This document shows positions 30,474-43,856 of a stretch of DNA of 64,000 bases, one piece after another; positions within the stretch are counted from its first letter, which is position 1; every line of letters begins with the position of its first letter. Origin of the DNA: Scilla litardierei (Eukaryota > Streptophyta > Magnoliopsida > Asparagales > Asparagaceae); NCBI GenBank assembly GCA_030789695.1, contig CM061140.1, positions 84,568,422-84,632,421 on the forward strand, in the 5' to 3' direction. A program made the translations under genes and the position numbers. The notes beneath the pieces were generated by a model. The model worked only from the letters and a program-made list of their open reading frames with translations, was not told the DNA's origin and ran no database searches.

Positions 30474-33400
30474 TGTAACGGCCTGTATTTTTAGACGTGT
30501 GTAGAATCATGCGTATCAAAATGCTACTTCTGTCGTCCGGATAATATTTTAGCCCGTACGTTCTCTGCTACGTGTCGACGCGAGCGCGTCTCCGATTTCG
30601 TTTTTACCGTGTCACCATCAATTGACTGTCAAGTTTAACAAATCACTTTAACTAAATTATCTTGCTAATTACGACTTGCAAATCACTTTTAACTTTTATT
30701 AATACTTTAATTATTTTACAAATTAAGTTTTAAATTTACTTAATTACGTTGTTACTTTAACCACTTACCATGAAAGACAACAAACACGATTTATCAATTG
30801 TCAAAAGATTTCATTAATACCTATCCTAATCTTGCCTAACTTATTTGACTAAAGGAATTCAATGCCTGCTTAACATTCAGACACATCTTTCATATTTGAT
30901 GGGGCAGATACATTCCCTTTACTGATTAAATCAAATCAAACACGTCTCCCCACAAATTAGTCAAACGTTACATTAAAATCCATCCAAATCACAACCTAAT
31001 CTAATCAATTTCTTTGACAAAATTGAAAAGGTTGTCCCCTGTTAAACTTCTTAAGAACAGGCGACGTTTTTCCCCGCTAATCTTCGTAAGGTAGCAACAT
31101 CTCCTTTCCCTCCTCTGCAAACCTATCAGATTCTTCCCCAAAATTCGTCACCATTCCAAAAATCAAACCCATTAATCTGGTCATCACCACCAAATCAGTT
31201 CACCGTTCCCAAACAATTCTCAAACCAAAATCAATTCCCAAACACAACCCCTACTGATTTTGAAATCAGAAATCAAAAGAGGGTTAAATAAACCCAAAAC
31301 AGATTCTTCCCAAACAAACCCAAATCCTTCCCAACTTCATCATCTTCCCAAATACAAACTTGAATTGAAAGAGGAGAACACTCAAATCAAACAAGAACAA
31401 CTTCAGATCTGAAGTTGAAGACAATACAAATCTGAAACAATATTTCAGAAATTCAAAACCCAAACAAACCCTACCCTCCTTCTTCCCTTCTTCTTCCTCC
31501 TCCTCCCTTGGCCGGCCCCCTCACCTCTGCACCGCGCCGCCATCGTCGGAAATCCACCCAGGCCGCCGGAGGCAGCAGCTGCGCGCGCCTCCAGCTTGCC
31601 GCCGCCGCCCTGGAGTTGCGTACGCCGCTTGCACGTGCTGGAGGCCGCCGCTGCCCGGAGGAACCCCGCGCGCGCGCCTACAGAGACCACCACGCCGGAC
31701 CCCCAGGGCTACCGTCGGTTGCCGTGCTCCTCCCGAGCGCGCGATGCGTGAGTTTCAAACCCCCCTTCGTTTTCTGCTGCAACATTGGGTAGGCAAAAAA
31801 AGAAAAAGAAAAACAAAAAGAAACTGAGGAAGACAAGATGACAGTGAGAGGGTTTTAATAAAATAAAGATAAAGGAGACAAAGGACAGCCCAGAGTTGAA
31901 TGAAGAGAAAGAATAAAGAAAGAAGATAAGAGGATAGCCTTAGAAATAAAGAGAGAAGATAGGGGACAGAGAGTAGGGTAGTCAGCCTATGGTTAATAGA
32001 ATAAGAGAAGATGGAGAGAGAAAGTTAACATGATTTAAAATAGTTAGAGTAAGTTTGAGCCTTAATAAAGGGCATTAATATAATGTTAACATGATAATCC
32101 TGGAAAAGAAATTGTATTCTGTTAGGGTAGGTGTGTAGTAGGTGTAGTGGGTGTACCCCCTTAATGTTAACATGCTAATAACCCTATCACTTACTAATAT
32201 TAGATTAGTTAATTAATTGGTGGTTAAAATTAGTTAGTTTAAATGTTAATTTGATTCTACCGTGTTAGTATGATTAAATAATGTTAGGGTGATAATACTA
32301 GTATAAAAATGAGGCGTATCATGTTAATTTAACACAGTATAAACATCAACCTAGCCAGAGAACCCGATAAAGTTAGATAAACCCACTTTAAGGATTAACT
32401 GAATATTTTGACTTATCTCGCAATATATCTAATTCTGTGAATTCTTTAATCAAAACAGAGAACCGGAAGTACCGTTATGTAGTACCCGTCGAGACGAACC
32501 CAACGGCACCAAAATCACCGAAATCAGTTACGTCGCGAACTTTCCTATTGGTACTCGGACAACCTAAACTATCCCAATCAGGCAAGCGTGCAGTTATTTT
32601 ATGTTTTTATGATATCTGATGTTGTACACTTAATTGCTGACACATACACACTTTTTAGAAATGCTAGAGTTAAACTCGTGTGCGTGCGTGTGGATCCCTA
32701 AACAATCAAAATGTACACACTTTGTGAATGGTAATGTTTCTAGACATGTATGGTTAATTTTAGAATTGTTGATACTTATAGAATGTTAAATGCCGTTGGC
32801 TCTCGTAGTTAAATGCCGTTGGCTACCGATGTTACATGCCGTTGGCTACCGATGTTACATGTCGTTGGCTACCGATGTTACATGCCGTTGGCTACCGATG
32901 TTACATGCCGTTGGCTACCAGTTGTCGTTGGCTATCAGATGTTACTTGCCGTTGGCTATTAGTTAATCTCGTCGGTCACATGTGATTACGTCGCATGCGA
33001 CTAGTCTGGACTCGTGTTTCAGTATATGGCGGATTAGCATCCTGGCACTGATTCAGGAAAGTACACGTGGGTGGGGTTGGTTCCCGGGCACTAGCCGGTA
33101 GTAAACGGATCGCCTTCGGGGGCACTTGAAGGTGTATTTATTTACTATTCGTATAACGGCGGGAATCTTATTCACGGACTTGCACACACAGTCAAATAAT
33201 TGAAAAAGAAAGTTAATTACAGACTGATGTTACATTACTCAACTGCCATGTCAATTTTTATTACTGAACTACCATGCTAATGTAACTTGTTGCTTTAACT
33301 ACCATGCTAGTGTAACTTTTCATAATTGTTTTAACTGCTTCAGTTCATTGAAATACATGCTAGTGTAAATTCTTTTAACTGCTGTAAAACTGCCATATAT

Positions 33401-33824
33401 ATAACTTGTTATATATATCTTGCCTTGGGTCATCTGACATCTACTTGCAGACTCTTGCTGACATACATTCATGTTGTTTGAATGTATGTCAGGTTACGAG
33501 ACAGGTTACCAGGAGGACTAGCTGAGATAGCTGAATCAGTGGACCAAGAACTTTCATTGCACTTCTTTTCACTTATTGTACGGGTCATAAGACCCACTCC
33601 TCTTTTCTACATTGTTGTAATACCGTTGAGACATTTGAGATTGTAATAATGTTTTTTTATCTGCGTTGTTTTTGAGTAATGCAAGCAAGAACCTGCAGTT
33701 TTTACACAGACGCTTATTGTGATAAGTCAAGGGGAAAGAAAAGCAAAAGTACCTCCTCCTGACTTGCACAAGCGGGCCCGTTCACGTCCTCGCTCTCAAG
33801 TCTAATGGGAAGCGGGGCGTGACA
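30474..33824 (+). mobile_element. Long Gypsy-type solo LTR
   Basis: The 3351-bp unit runs TGTAACGGCC...GGGCGTGACA with AATAT at 30469-30473 and 33825-33829. No retroelement domain lies inside, so a solo LTR is the best reading; the length and termini fit Tekay/Del-type chromoviruses. A GC-rich leader-like block (31500-31760) followed by GTGAGTTT, a splice-donor-like sequence, suggests plus orientation. A 23-bp tandem array is at 32784-32962. It lies between gag and protease of the host Copia. Confidence 0.8.
32784..32962. repeat. 23-bp tandem repeat inside the solo LTR
   Basis: About seven copies, each containing TGCCGTTGGCTACCGATG or a close variant. The outer copies are more diverged. Confidence 0.9.
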
Positions 33825-34614
33825 AATATTGTTTGACATGTAATAAAAACTAGATACGATGCATGAAAAGAAGATACATTGCTAGTAGATAAAAGTGGTC
33901 CATAACTAGAGTGTGTCATCTGCCATGAAGTCTTCAGGAGTCCATGAGATCTCTGGCAACGCTGCGCTCTCAATCAGGTTTGTCTCAGCTCGAGGCTTGA
34001 TGCTTGCCTGGTAGAGGTCCTGGAGCTGTTTCTGGGTGCGGCAGATTCTGGACCAGTGGCCCGTCGTTCTGCATTTGGAGCACTTATCCTCCCAGTCTTT
34101 CTTGGGAGTACCACCTTTTGACGTCCACTTCTGCTTCTTTTCCACGAACTTCTGGTTCTGAGGAGGAGCTTGGGGAGTGGCCTTCTTCCGCTTCTTCTGT
34201 TCTTTCCATTTCTGGAATTTTGTCTTCTTGTCCATCTTCTTCTTCTGGGAAGACTGGAAGTGTGCCTCTGCAGGAGGTGGCAGTAGAGCGGAGCCAGGAG
34301 GGCGCAGGTTGTGAGTAGCAACCAACAAATCTCTGTTCTGTTCAGCCATTAGCAGGCATGAAAGCAGATCAGAGTACTTCGTGAACTTCCTCTCACGGTA
34401 TTGTTGCATAAGAATCATATCCTTCTCGTGGAAAGACGTGAACGTCTTTTCCAGCAACATTTTCTCCGTCACCGTTTCACCACACAACTTCATGCGTGAG
34501 GTGATACGGAAGAGTGCTGAGTTGTACTCCGCTACGGATTTGTAATCCTGTATGCGGAGGTGAGTCCACTCGTACTGCGCACGGGGGAGTATGACATCTC
34601 TCTGGTGTCTGTAC
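33825..34614 (-). pseudogene. Copia gag, C-terminal part
   Basis: This continues the gag fragment at 43857-44170 across the TGTAC duplication. The frame from 34493 down to 33906 has a Lys-rich stretch and then one CCHC zinc knuckle, C-S-K-C-R-T-T-G-H-W-S-R-I-C, near residues 140-153. It ends with an acidic tail and a stop at 33906. The zinc knuckle would bind the RNA genome. A further part lies upstream to 34614. Confidence 0.85.
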
Positions 34615-36050
34615 TGAAAAACACCCTAGAGGGGGGTGAATAGGGTGTGTGGCACAAATTTTAAAAATAATCACAAACACAGAGATAATCAGACACAGAT
34701 ATTTTTTAACGAAGTGGCTCCCCGCCAAAACTCCGACCCCAAGACCTATGATGATTTCACTTAATAAAACCGATCACACTTACGGGTAGTGATCTCACCG
34801 TACACAAATATAGTTCAAGAGTTAAAGTGCAGAGATAGCTTCAGAGTAAAGCTATTCTTAATGCAATCTCACAACTAAAACAGATTCAAATAGCTTTAAT
34901 ATTGCAGTAAAAAATCAGAGAGATATCACCGTGATGAAGTTTGTGAGATCGTGATCGCGTGGGCGCAAATGGTTCGCTGATCCGATGTCTGGATTGGAAG
35001 ATATAGTCTTCAGAAGATGATTGCGTGAATCTGAATTCTGCAGTGGCTGATCTGTAGTAAAACGTCCAAACTGAGTATGATCCAGTGGACTAAGCAGTGG
35101 AGACTATCACTGTTGCGAATGGCATGAAGATGTGGACGCGTGGACGCAAACGGCTCGTCGATCCGACGTCTGGATAAGGAGATATGAGCGTACGAAGTCG
35201 GACGCGCGATCGAAAAACAGATTTCACGAATCTGAACTCTGCGTATCTTGCTCGATCAATTCCTTTGCTGGCATGAGGCTAGAAAAGAGAACCTGAAGAT
35301 GGCTTTTAGATCCTTGTCGTGAGTTGTATGAGGTTGTAGCAGCACAAAGACCAGGTGGAAGGAGCACTTGCGTTTGACAGAGGCGCCAAAAAAATCCTGC
35401 CTTCCAAATATTTTCGGCCAAAAAAAAATGACAGGAGCACTGCTTGTTCCCTTTTAATTTTTTCGGCCAAAGAATAATATCAGCACTTCTTGATCTTTTG
35501 TTTTGTGTATACGTTGTTCAGAAGTCCACCAACAAAAAAAAGAAGGCCCTTGATGTTAATTGTATATGCTCTGTGAAATAGGATGAGATAGAAAAACCAA
35601 AACAACAGAACTCCTCTCTCTTTTTTTGTTGTTTTCTGTTGAAGGATGCGTGAGCTTGATGATTGGATGGGATTAAAAATTAAAACAACCAAACTCAAAA
35701 TCCTTGTGTTTCAAACTTTGTGTTACTGCTTTCACAAAAAATTTCGGCTGTGGCTTTTTTTGTGTGTATTTGGATAATGCGGCGGTTCAACTCAAAACAT
35801 AAAATCCCTGAGTATCCAATCAAATACTTAACCAATTTAAATCTTCATTTGAATCTGAATATAGATAATGTAGAATCATTCGAATTTCCTTTTTGCACCA
35901 ATGTCCAGATACACGCTCTCTCTTGCAACCGGAATTTATTTTGCATTTTACTCCCTAAAATCACTTAATGAAAAATGTCAGTCACACGGCTTGATTTTCA
36001 TCATCAAAATTATATCATACGACCTAGTTAGTAGACTAACTAGGCCAACA
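34615..36050 (-). repeat. 3' LTR of the SIRE-type element
   Basis: The 1436-bp LTR begins TGAAAAACACCC and ends GGCCAACA, followed by the polypurine tract. It is nearly identical to 42420-43856. Confidence 0.95.
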
Positions 36051-37264
36051 ATCTCCCCCTTTTTGATGATGGTAAACAAGTCTGGAAAAAATTGAGAAAT
36101 GATATTAAAGAGCAAGTCATATAGTGCACATGATTATAAACATCATACAAAGCTCCCCCTATCGGTGTGCTCTCATGAAAAGTTGTGACAGGCTCCCCCT
36201 AAAGATGTGCATCTCTCCCCCTTGTGCATTATTTTTCGCATCATTTCATTTTTTTACTCTCCCCCTTTTGCCATTAATCGAAAAGATCACAAAAAATAAA
36301 TTGAAAAGGTTAAGAATGAGACATGAAACAAGTTTACAAATCGAAGAAACAAGAAATTGATGACGATGCTCATATTAATGCTTATTCCCCACGAACTTAA
36401 CGTATAACAAATATCATGAGCATTGAAAGCATACGATCGTTGTAAGAAATCTAACAAGAAGATGTAGTATTATGAAACACTTTGACAATATGAAGGGTTA
36501 GAAACTTAAGAGATGAAAATATAAAATTATCTAATACATTTTGTGAGCCTTCGTTAATATGGAATAATCAATAAGTAATGTGTAGGGAGACACCAATCAA
36601 GGGATACCACGGTGTTAAATTTCGGGTCCTTTGGAATTGAGGTGCGCTAAGTGGTTGCTTCATCTACCATATTTCATACGCATTGCTCAACAAACCCCCG
36701 AAATCCGGTTACTAGCCGCCGATATCAAATGTAGTATATTTGACGATGTTTTGCTATTCCCTTTTTTTTAATTTTTTAATAAATGCTCATAGCAATTTTT
36801 TTTTATTATTATTACAATGTTGGTGTCTCAGAATAGTGACGCATGAAGGCATCACGTACTCGACTCCTACTAAATAATTTTCCATAGAGATTGAAGCGCA
36901 CAAAATTGTAAAGATAAAATATAAATTCAGAAACTTTAGAATCTAAGCACATTCAATTGTTTCCATAGTTTATAAGACTCAATCAATCTATTTGATTCGT
37001 ACAATTTGGCATGCTTACAAGTTTCACTTTTTTATTAATAATTCAAGCATGGGGATTTTACAGTAATATAGTGCATCATCATCAAAAACATTTTAATGTT
37101 TCTAAGAAGTCTAACAAGGTTCATATCAAATTCTCGACCAAAATCAATAATAGTGATGACGATCATGCATGCACATACCAAGAATGACCAAACCCACATT
37201 AGGATGAAATAGTGTGTGGCTTAGGTACAATAAGTAAGCATGTGTATGTGCATGGATATGCATG
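36051..37264 (-). other. Non-coding 3' internal region of the SIRE-type element
   Basis: About 1.2 kb between RNase H and the 3' LTR, AT-rich with T runs. Several CTCCCCCT-type repeats (36150-36265) resemble extra polypurine tracts on the minus strand. Some SIRE elements carry an env-like ORF here; I see no frame of meaningful length. Confidence 0.7.
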
Positions 37265-38788
37265 CTAATGCTCAATTAGTGACATAATCCCCAACTCCCT
37301 TCGAATGAAGCAAAATTGTTTTTGGTTTAATGGTTTGGTGAAAATGTCCGCTAATTGTTTTTCTGTATCAATATATCCTAAAGAGATATCTTTCTTATCA
37401 ACGTGATCTCTAAGGAAGTGGTGACGAATATCAATATGTTTTGTCCTAGAGTGTAGAATAGGATTTTTAGATAGATTTATAGCACTCTTGTTGTCACACC
37501 AAATGGTTGTAGGTTGGAAAGTAAGATCGTAGTCTCTGATGGTTTGTCTCATCCATAGAATTTGAGCACAACAACAACCTGCTGAAACATATTCGGCTTC
37601 GGTTGTACTCAATGCTATGGAGTTTTGCTTCTTGGAGAACCAAGAAACAAGAGACATACCTAGTAGTTGGCAAGTGCCCGAGGTACTCTTACGATCGGTC
37701 TTACTTCCCGCAAAATCCGCATCACAATATCCTACAAGCTCAAATGATGTGAAACAAGGATACCATAAACCAAAATCTAAGGTGCCTTTAACATATCGAA
37801 TTATTCGTTTAACATAAGAAAGATGGGACTCTTTTGGACAAGATTGAAATCTTGCACATAAACATACACTGAACATTATATCAGGCCTACTAGCTGTCAA
37901 GTATAATAGGCTACCAATCATACCTCGGTACAAGCGTCCATCCACTTTCTTTCCCTTTTCGTCTTTATCCATCGTTGCCGTCGTTGCCATGGGAGTAGAG
38001 CATTCCTTAGCATTTTCAAGTCCAAACTTCTTCACTAACTCCTTTGCATATTTTGCTTGATTGATGAAAATTCCGTCCTCACATTGTTTGATTTGTAACC
38101 CAAGCATGAATGTAAGTTCACCCATCAGACTCATCTCAAATTCCCTAGACATACATATATCAAATTCCTCACAAAGTAGATTGTTAGTAGCACCAAAAAC
38201 GATATCATCAACATATATTTGTACTACAAGTAGATCTTTATTTTGATGTTTAACAAATAGAGTTTTATCCGCCTTTCCCATGGAAAAATTATTTTCAAGC
38301 AAAAATTTACTAAGTCGCTCATACCAAGCTCTAGGAGCTTGTTTGAGCCCATATAAAGCACGTTTAAGCTTGAAAACATAGTCCGGGTGGATGGAGTCTT
38401 CAAACCCAGGAGGTTGTTTGACATAAACTTCCTCAGATAAAACTCCATTCAAAAAGGCACTCTTGACGTCCATTTGAAAGAGTTTGAATTTCATGAAACT
38501 AGCGAATGCTAAAAGCATCCTAATTGCTTCCAATCTTGCGACGAGAGCAAATGTTTCATCAAAATCAATCCCTTCCTCTTGGTTATAACCTTGTGCAACT
38601 AATCTTGCTTTATTACGCACAACATGTCCCATTTCGTCAAGTTTGTTTCTGAATACCCATTTAGTGCCTATAATTGTTTGATTTTTTGGTTTAGGAACAA
38701 GTTCCCAAACTTGATTCCTATCAAATTGTGACAATTCCTCCTGCATTGCCATAATCCAATAGGAATCTTCTAAAGCACTATCAACATT
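37265..38788 (-). pseudogene. SIRE-type RT and RNase H
   Basis: An open frame of 495 residues from a Met at 38752, in the same phase as the integrase block. RT motifs are K-W-V-F-R-N-K at 31-37, M-D-V-K-S-A-F at 94-100 and the catalytic Y-V-D-D at 180-183. RNase H has [15 protein letters not shown] and the terminal A-D-I-F-T-K-P-L. It is cut off from integrase by one TAA at 38789-38791, about 13 codons before the Met. Its residues look intact; the lesion is the stop. Confidence 0.92.
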
Positions 38789-40336
38789 TTAAGGCTCCAA
38801 AATGGATATAAATGCAAAGTTAACCATCAAATTAAAGCTACTTCTAGTACGTATACCTTCCGTCGTGTCTCCAAGGATTTGATTCTTTGGATGATCCTTC
38901 TGAAAGTGCCAATCCTTAGGGAGATCTTGTGATGACGTAGTAGCTTCTGCTTCTTTTGATACACCATCATTGTTGTTCTCTTGCTCATTGGAATTGCTAG
39001 TGTTTGTCTCCAGTCCATCCAAGCCACCTGTAATATTTGTAGAATCTGCAGCACTAGAGGATTCATTAATAGCACTTTTCTCGTCAAATTTCACATGCAC
39101 AGTTTCTTGAATAGTAAGAGTTCTTTTGTTAAATACTCGATAAGATTTGCTATGTGGTGAGTAGCCAACAAAAATACCCTCATCGGATTTAGCATCAAAT
39201 TTATCCAGATTTTCGCCAACTTTCAGAATATAGCATTTGCATCCAAATGGTTTTAAATGTGATAAGTTGGGAGTCAACTCTCTATAAAGCTCATAAGGTG
39301 TTTTCTTCAAAATGGGTCTAATGGACACACGATTTAAAATATAGCAAGAAGTATGTATAGCTTCAGCCCAAAAATATAAAGGCAATTTGTAATCATGAAT
39401 CATGGTCCTAGCCATTTCTTGCAAAGTACGGTTTTTCCTCTCAACCACCCCATTTTGTTGTGGTGTCCTCGGGGCGGAAAAATTATGTGAATAACCTTTT
39501 GAAATGCAAAAATCATCAAAGCTAGTATTAACAAATTCTCCTCCATGATCACTTCTAATTTTGACAATTGAAAAACCTTTTTCATTTTCAACCTTTTTAC
39601 AAAACATTTTGAAAACATCAAAAGTTTCATGTTTGTGTGTCAAAAAATAAACCCAGGTGAAACGTGAAAAGTCATCGACAATAACAAAGCAATAATGCAT
39701 ACCGCCTAAACTAGCAACCTTTGTGGGTCCAAATAAATCCAAATGTATCAGTTGCAATGGCTTAGAAGTAGTTACAACGTTTTTAGGATTGAAACTACTT
39801 TTATATTGTTTACCTAGTTGACATGCATCACAAAGCTTATCCTGATCAAAGCTAATTTGAGGTAAACCTCTCACTAGTTTCTTTCGAGCAAGCTTTGAGA
39901 TTAGGTCCATACCGGCATGGCCTAATCTTCGATGCCAAAGCCAACTAGTCTCATGTGATGCAACTAAACATTTTAGATTATTTGAATCACTAAGTTTGAT
40001 AGTATAGATGTTATTATAAGATGTACCCTTAAAAAGAATATCATCACCTTTTAAAATATATACTTTGTCATTTTCGAATTGAACCTTAAGGCCTATAGAG
40101 CATAGCTGACTCACACTTAACAAGTTATGTGCTAAACCATCAACAAGATTAACATTTTCAATGACCACAAGAGGATGCTTACCAATGTTACCTTTACCCA
40201 AGATTTTGCACTTCTTTCCATCTCCAAGAATAACTGTCCCTCCATCTTTCCTTGATAGCGTCGTGAAGAGGGATTCATTGCCCGTCATGTGATTCGAGCA
40301 ACCGCTATCAAGGTACCAAATGCTGTCATTTTCCAC
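38789..40336 (-). pseudogene. SIRE-type protease and integrase
   Basis: The frame is open from 40552 to 38789, but the domain-bearing part starts near 40336, where the gag frame ends in another phase. Protease has W-Y-L-D-S-G-C-S-N-H near residues 79-88 of the frame. The pre-integrase zinc segment has H-R-R-L-G-H-A-G and C-D-A-C. The integrase core has L-D-L-F-G-P, then V-D-D-F-S-R, S-D-H-G-G-E-F and Q-Q-N-G-V-V-E-R-K (D,D,E set). The C-terminus is Ser/Asn-rich and ends with E-P before the TAA. Confidence 0.92.
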
Positions 40337-42363
40337 TTGAAGATGCACCTGCAAAAGAAGATGCACCCTTTGGTAACCAAATTTTGGATCCACAATTGTT
40401 AGTACGATGCTTTGGAACCCATATAAAATGTGCAGGATAATATCTGGCCAAGCAATCATACATAACATGCCCATTTTTGTTGCAGTAAAAACATGTAACA
40501 TTGAAATGCTTATTAGTAGATGACATATGATTTTTGTGCATACAATGTTCAAAGCTCATGTCTCTAGCAAAATTCTTTTCAATGATCTTCCTAGTTTTTT
40601 TCTTAGGTTGTTTTTTCTGAAAGCCAAGACCATGTTTACTAGATTGTTCATTAAGCCCATTTATTGTCTTATTAAAGCTTTCTTGGCTATTTGTGAATTT
40701 CTTTAATGTCAAGCTAAGATTTTGATTTTCATTCTCAAGTTCACTAATCTTAGTCTCATACCTTTTCTCTTTTTCACTAGTTTCAGAATCGATGGCTATG
40801 TGTTTTCCTTTTATTAAATTAGATTTTTCTTTTTCAAGCTCTTCCAATTTTTCTTCATAGCTAGCCACTTTTAGGTTCAATAATTTTATTTCAGAATCTT
40901 TAGAACTAAGAATACTAATTTTCTCTTTTAATTCTTTAGCGAGATTAACATGGTCAAACTCTAACGTAGCCAATTTTTTATTAGTATTTTCTAGCTCTAA
41001 GGTTTTTGTTTCTAGTTCGGTTTCATCAAAATTATATATTATTTCCTTTTGTTCTTTCCACTTAACAAATAGCTCATCTCTCTCTCTTGTCATGCTCCCT
41101 AATTCATCTTTTAATGAATCACGAACCTTTTTTAGTTTAAGAAATTTAGGACCCATTTCTTGAAGGAGTTCTACAAGAAATTCATAAGCTTTCTCCATGC
41201 TAGAAAACATATCATCACTAATATTCATTTCATCATCAAAGCTTTGAACAAGAGAGCTAATTTTTACCTTTTCGTTTCCAGCCATAAAGCAAGTTCCAGT
41301 GTTGTCGTTCCAGTCATCATCTGAGGAGAGCTCTTCTGTGTCACTTTCTCCCCACGTAGCCACCATTCCTCGCTTTGATGTTCTCTTTTCTCCATCACCA
41401 GTCTTTTCCTTTCCTTTTCCTTTCAGAAGTGGACATTCTGCTTTCATGTGCCCTCTCTTGGTGCATCTGAAACACTGAGGTGCAGAGCTTTCTCCATCAT
41501 TTTCTTCATTTTTCTTGGCTCCCCAAATGCTTCCCGTCCTTCTTTTGTTGTTTTTCATGAATTTCACAAATTTCCTTGTAACAAGAGCCATGCTTTCATC
41601 ATCTGATTCATTCATCTCCTCCTTGAGCATTTTGGATATTTGAAAAGCTAAGTTCTTTTCCTTTGTTTCCTCCTTCTTAGGTTTCTCTTCCATCTTTGGT
41701 GTGCTGTCATTGGCCATCTTCAGTTGAACCTCATAAGCCATTAATTTTCCCATTAACTTCTCGAAACTGATATCTGCCAAATCATGTGCTTCTTCGATCG
41801 CCGTCCTCTTTTGAATCCAATCGCCAGATAACGAGTATAAAATCTTTCCAACCAGATCTTCCTCTGGGATGTCCTTCCCTAAGGATTTCAACGGATTGAC
41901 GATATCTGCAAAACGAGAAAACATAGCATCAATAGACTCATTAGGCATCATAGCAAAATTTTCATATTTCTGTAATAACATTCTAATGCGGGTTTTCTTA
42001 ACTTCACTAGTTCCCTCATGAGTAACTTCAAGTCTCGTCCAAATATCCTTAGCAGTAGAACAAGAACTAATGCTGTTAAATTCAGTTTTACTAAGACCAC
42101 AATACAAGATGCTCATGGCCTTAAAATTTAGATTTTTCTAACCGATCATTTTCTTTTTGCTGCTCAGGAGTGGGTTTATCAAACAGTGTAAATCATTCAC
42201 TGATTATTTTCCATAATGCCATATCGATACCTTTGATGTGTATGGACATACGCTGTTTCCAATAACTATAGTCCGTACCATCAAATAGAGGAGATCTGAG
42301 AAACGACTGACCTTCTCTTTGACTGTGCGTGTCATATGAGTATGTGTGCGGAATTTGTGCCAT
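40326..42363 (-). pseudogene. SIRE-type gag
   Basis: The likely start is the Met at 42363, 44 bases from the primer site. The N-terminal part (F-D-G-T-D-Y-S-Y-W-K) ends at a TGA at 42193-42195, and a phase change near 42135 leads into the long frame (42116-40326, 596 residues). That frame has the UBN2-like gag core (W-T-R-L-E-V-T-H-E-G near 26-35), a CCHC knuckle at 215-228, a long coiled coil around 320-480 and a second CCHC-like C-F-Y-C...C near 545. It ends with a TGA in a different phase from protease. Confidence 0.9.
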
Positions 42364-42406
42364 AAGATCGAAATTCCAGTAGACTTTGAGTCTAAAAGGA
42401 ATCCCG

Positions 42407-42417
42407 CTCTGATACCA
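42407..42417 (-). other. Primer binding site of the SIRE-type element
   Basis: CTCTGATACCA in plus orientation (TGGTATCAGAG on the minus strand), two bases from the 5' LTR at 42420. Confidence 0.92.
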
Positions 42418-42419
42418 AT

Positions 42420-43856
42420 TGAAAAACACCCGAGAGGGGGGTGAATAGGGTGTGTGGCACAAATTTTAAAAATAATCACAAACACAGAGATAATCAGACA
42501 CAGATATTTTTTAACGAAGTGGCTCCCCGCCAAAACTCCGACCCCAAGACCTATGAGGATTTCACTTAATAAAACCGATCACACTTACGGGTAGTGATCT
42601 CACCGTACACAAATATAGTTCAAGAGTTAAAGCGCAGAGATAGCTTCAGAGTAAAGCTATTCTTAATGCAATCTCACAACTAAAACAGATTCAAATAGCT
42701 TTAATACTGCAGTAAAAAATCAGAGAGATATCACCGTGATGAAGTTTGTGAGATCGTGATCGCGTGGGCGCAAACGGTTCGCTGATCCGATGTCTGGATT
42801 GGAAGATATAGTCTTCGGAAGATGATTGCGTGAATCTGAATTCTGCAGTGGCTGATCTGTGGTAAAACGTCCAAACTGAGTATGATCCAGTAGACTGAGC
42901 AGTGGAGACTATCACTGTTGCGAATGGCATGAAGATGTGGACGCGTGGACGCAAACGGCTCGTCGATCCGACGTCTGGATAAGGAGATATGAGTGTACGA
43001 AGTCGGACGCGTGATCGAAAAACAGATTTCACGAATCTGAACTCTGCGTATCTTGCTCGATCAATTCCTTTGCTGGCATGAGGCTAGAAAAGAGAACCTG
43101 AAGATGGCTTTTAGATCCTTTTCGTGAGTTGTATGAGGTTGTAGCAGCACAAAGACCAGGTGGAAGGAGCACTTGCGTTTGACAGAGGCGCCAAAAAAAA
43201 ATCCCGCCTTCCAAATATTTTCGGCCAAAAAAAATGACAGGAGCACTGCTTGTTCCCTTTTAATTTTTTCGGCCAAAGAATAATATCAGCACTTCTTGAT
43301 CTTTTGTTTTGTGTATACGTTGTTCAGAAGTCCACCAACAAAAAAAAGAAGGCCCTTGATGTTAATTGTATATGCTCTGTGAAATAGGATGAGATAGAAA
43401 AACCAAAACAACAGAACTCCTCTCTCTTTTTTTTGTTGTTTTCTGTTGAAGGATGCGTGAGCTTGATGATTGGATGTGATTAAAAAATAAAACAGCCAAA
43501 CTCAAAATCCTTGTGTTTCAAACTTTGTGTTACTGATTTCACAAAAAATTTCGGCTGTGGCTTTTTTGTGTGTATTTGGATAATGCGGCGGTTCAACTCA
43601 AAACATAAAATCCCTGAGTATCCAATCAAATACTTAACCAATTTAAATCTTCATTTGAATCTGAATATAGATAATGTAGAATCATTCGAATTTCCTTTTT
43701 GCACCAATGTCCAGATACACGCTCTCTCTTGCAACCGGAATTTATTTTGCATTTTACTCCCTAAAATCACTTAATGAAAAATGTCAGTCACACGGCTTGA
43801 TTGTCATCATCAAAATTATATCATACGACCTAGTTAGTAGACTAACTAGGCCAACA
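42420..43856 (-). repeat. 5' LTR of the SIRE-type element
   Basis: The 1437-bp LTR begins TGAAAAACACCC and ends GGCCAACA, directly followed by TGTAC. Confidence 0.95.

Larger units (their letters stand above)
34615..43856 (-). mobile_element. SIRE-type Copia element, structurally complete but defective
   Basis: The 9242-bp element has LTRs at 34615-36050 and 42420-43856, TGTAC at 34610-34614 and 43857-43861, a primer site at 42407-42417 and a polypurine tract at 36051-36062 (ATCTCCCCCTTT in plus orientation). The LTRs differ by about one to two percent by eye, so it is the freshest insertion I can judge here. Gag, protease, integrase, RT and RNase H are all present, with at least four frame lesions. 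No env-like frame is seen between RNase H and the 3' LTR. Confidence 0.95.

Noticed and set aside
31445..31792. GC-rich open frames on both strands inside the long solo LTR
   Set aside because: Low-complexity Ala/Arg/Gly-rich products; better explained as an LTR leader.
36051..37264. Search for an env-like ORF downstream of SIRE-type RNase H
   Set aside because: No frame of meaningful length or membrane pattern is present.
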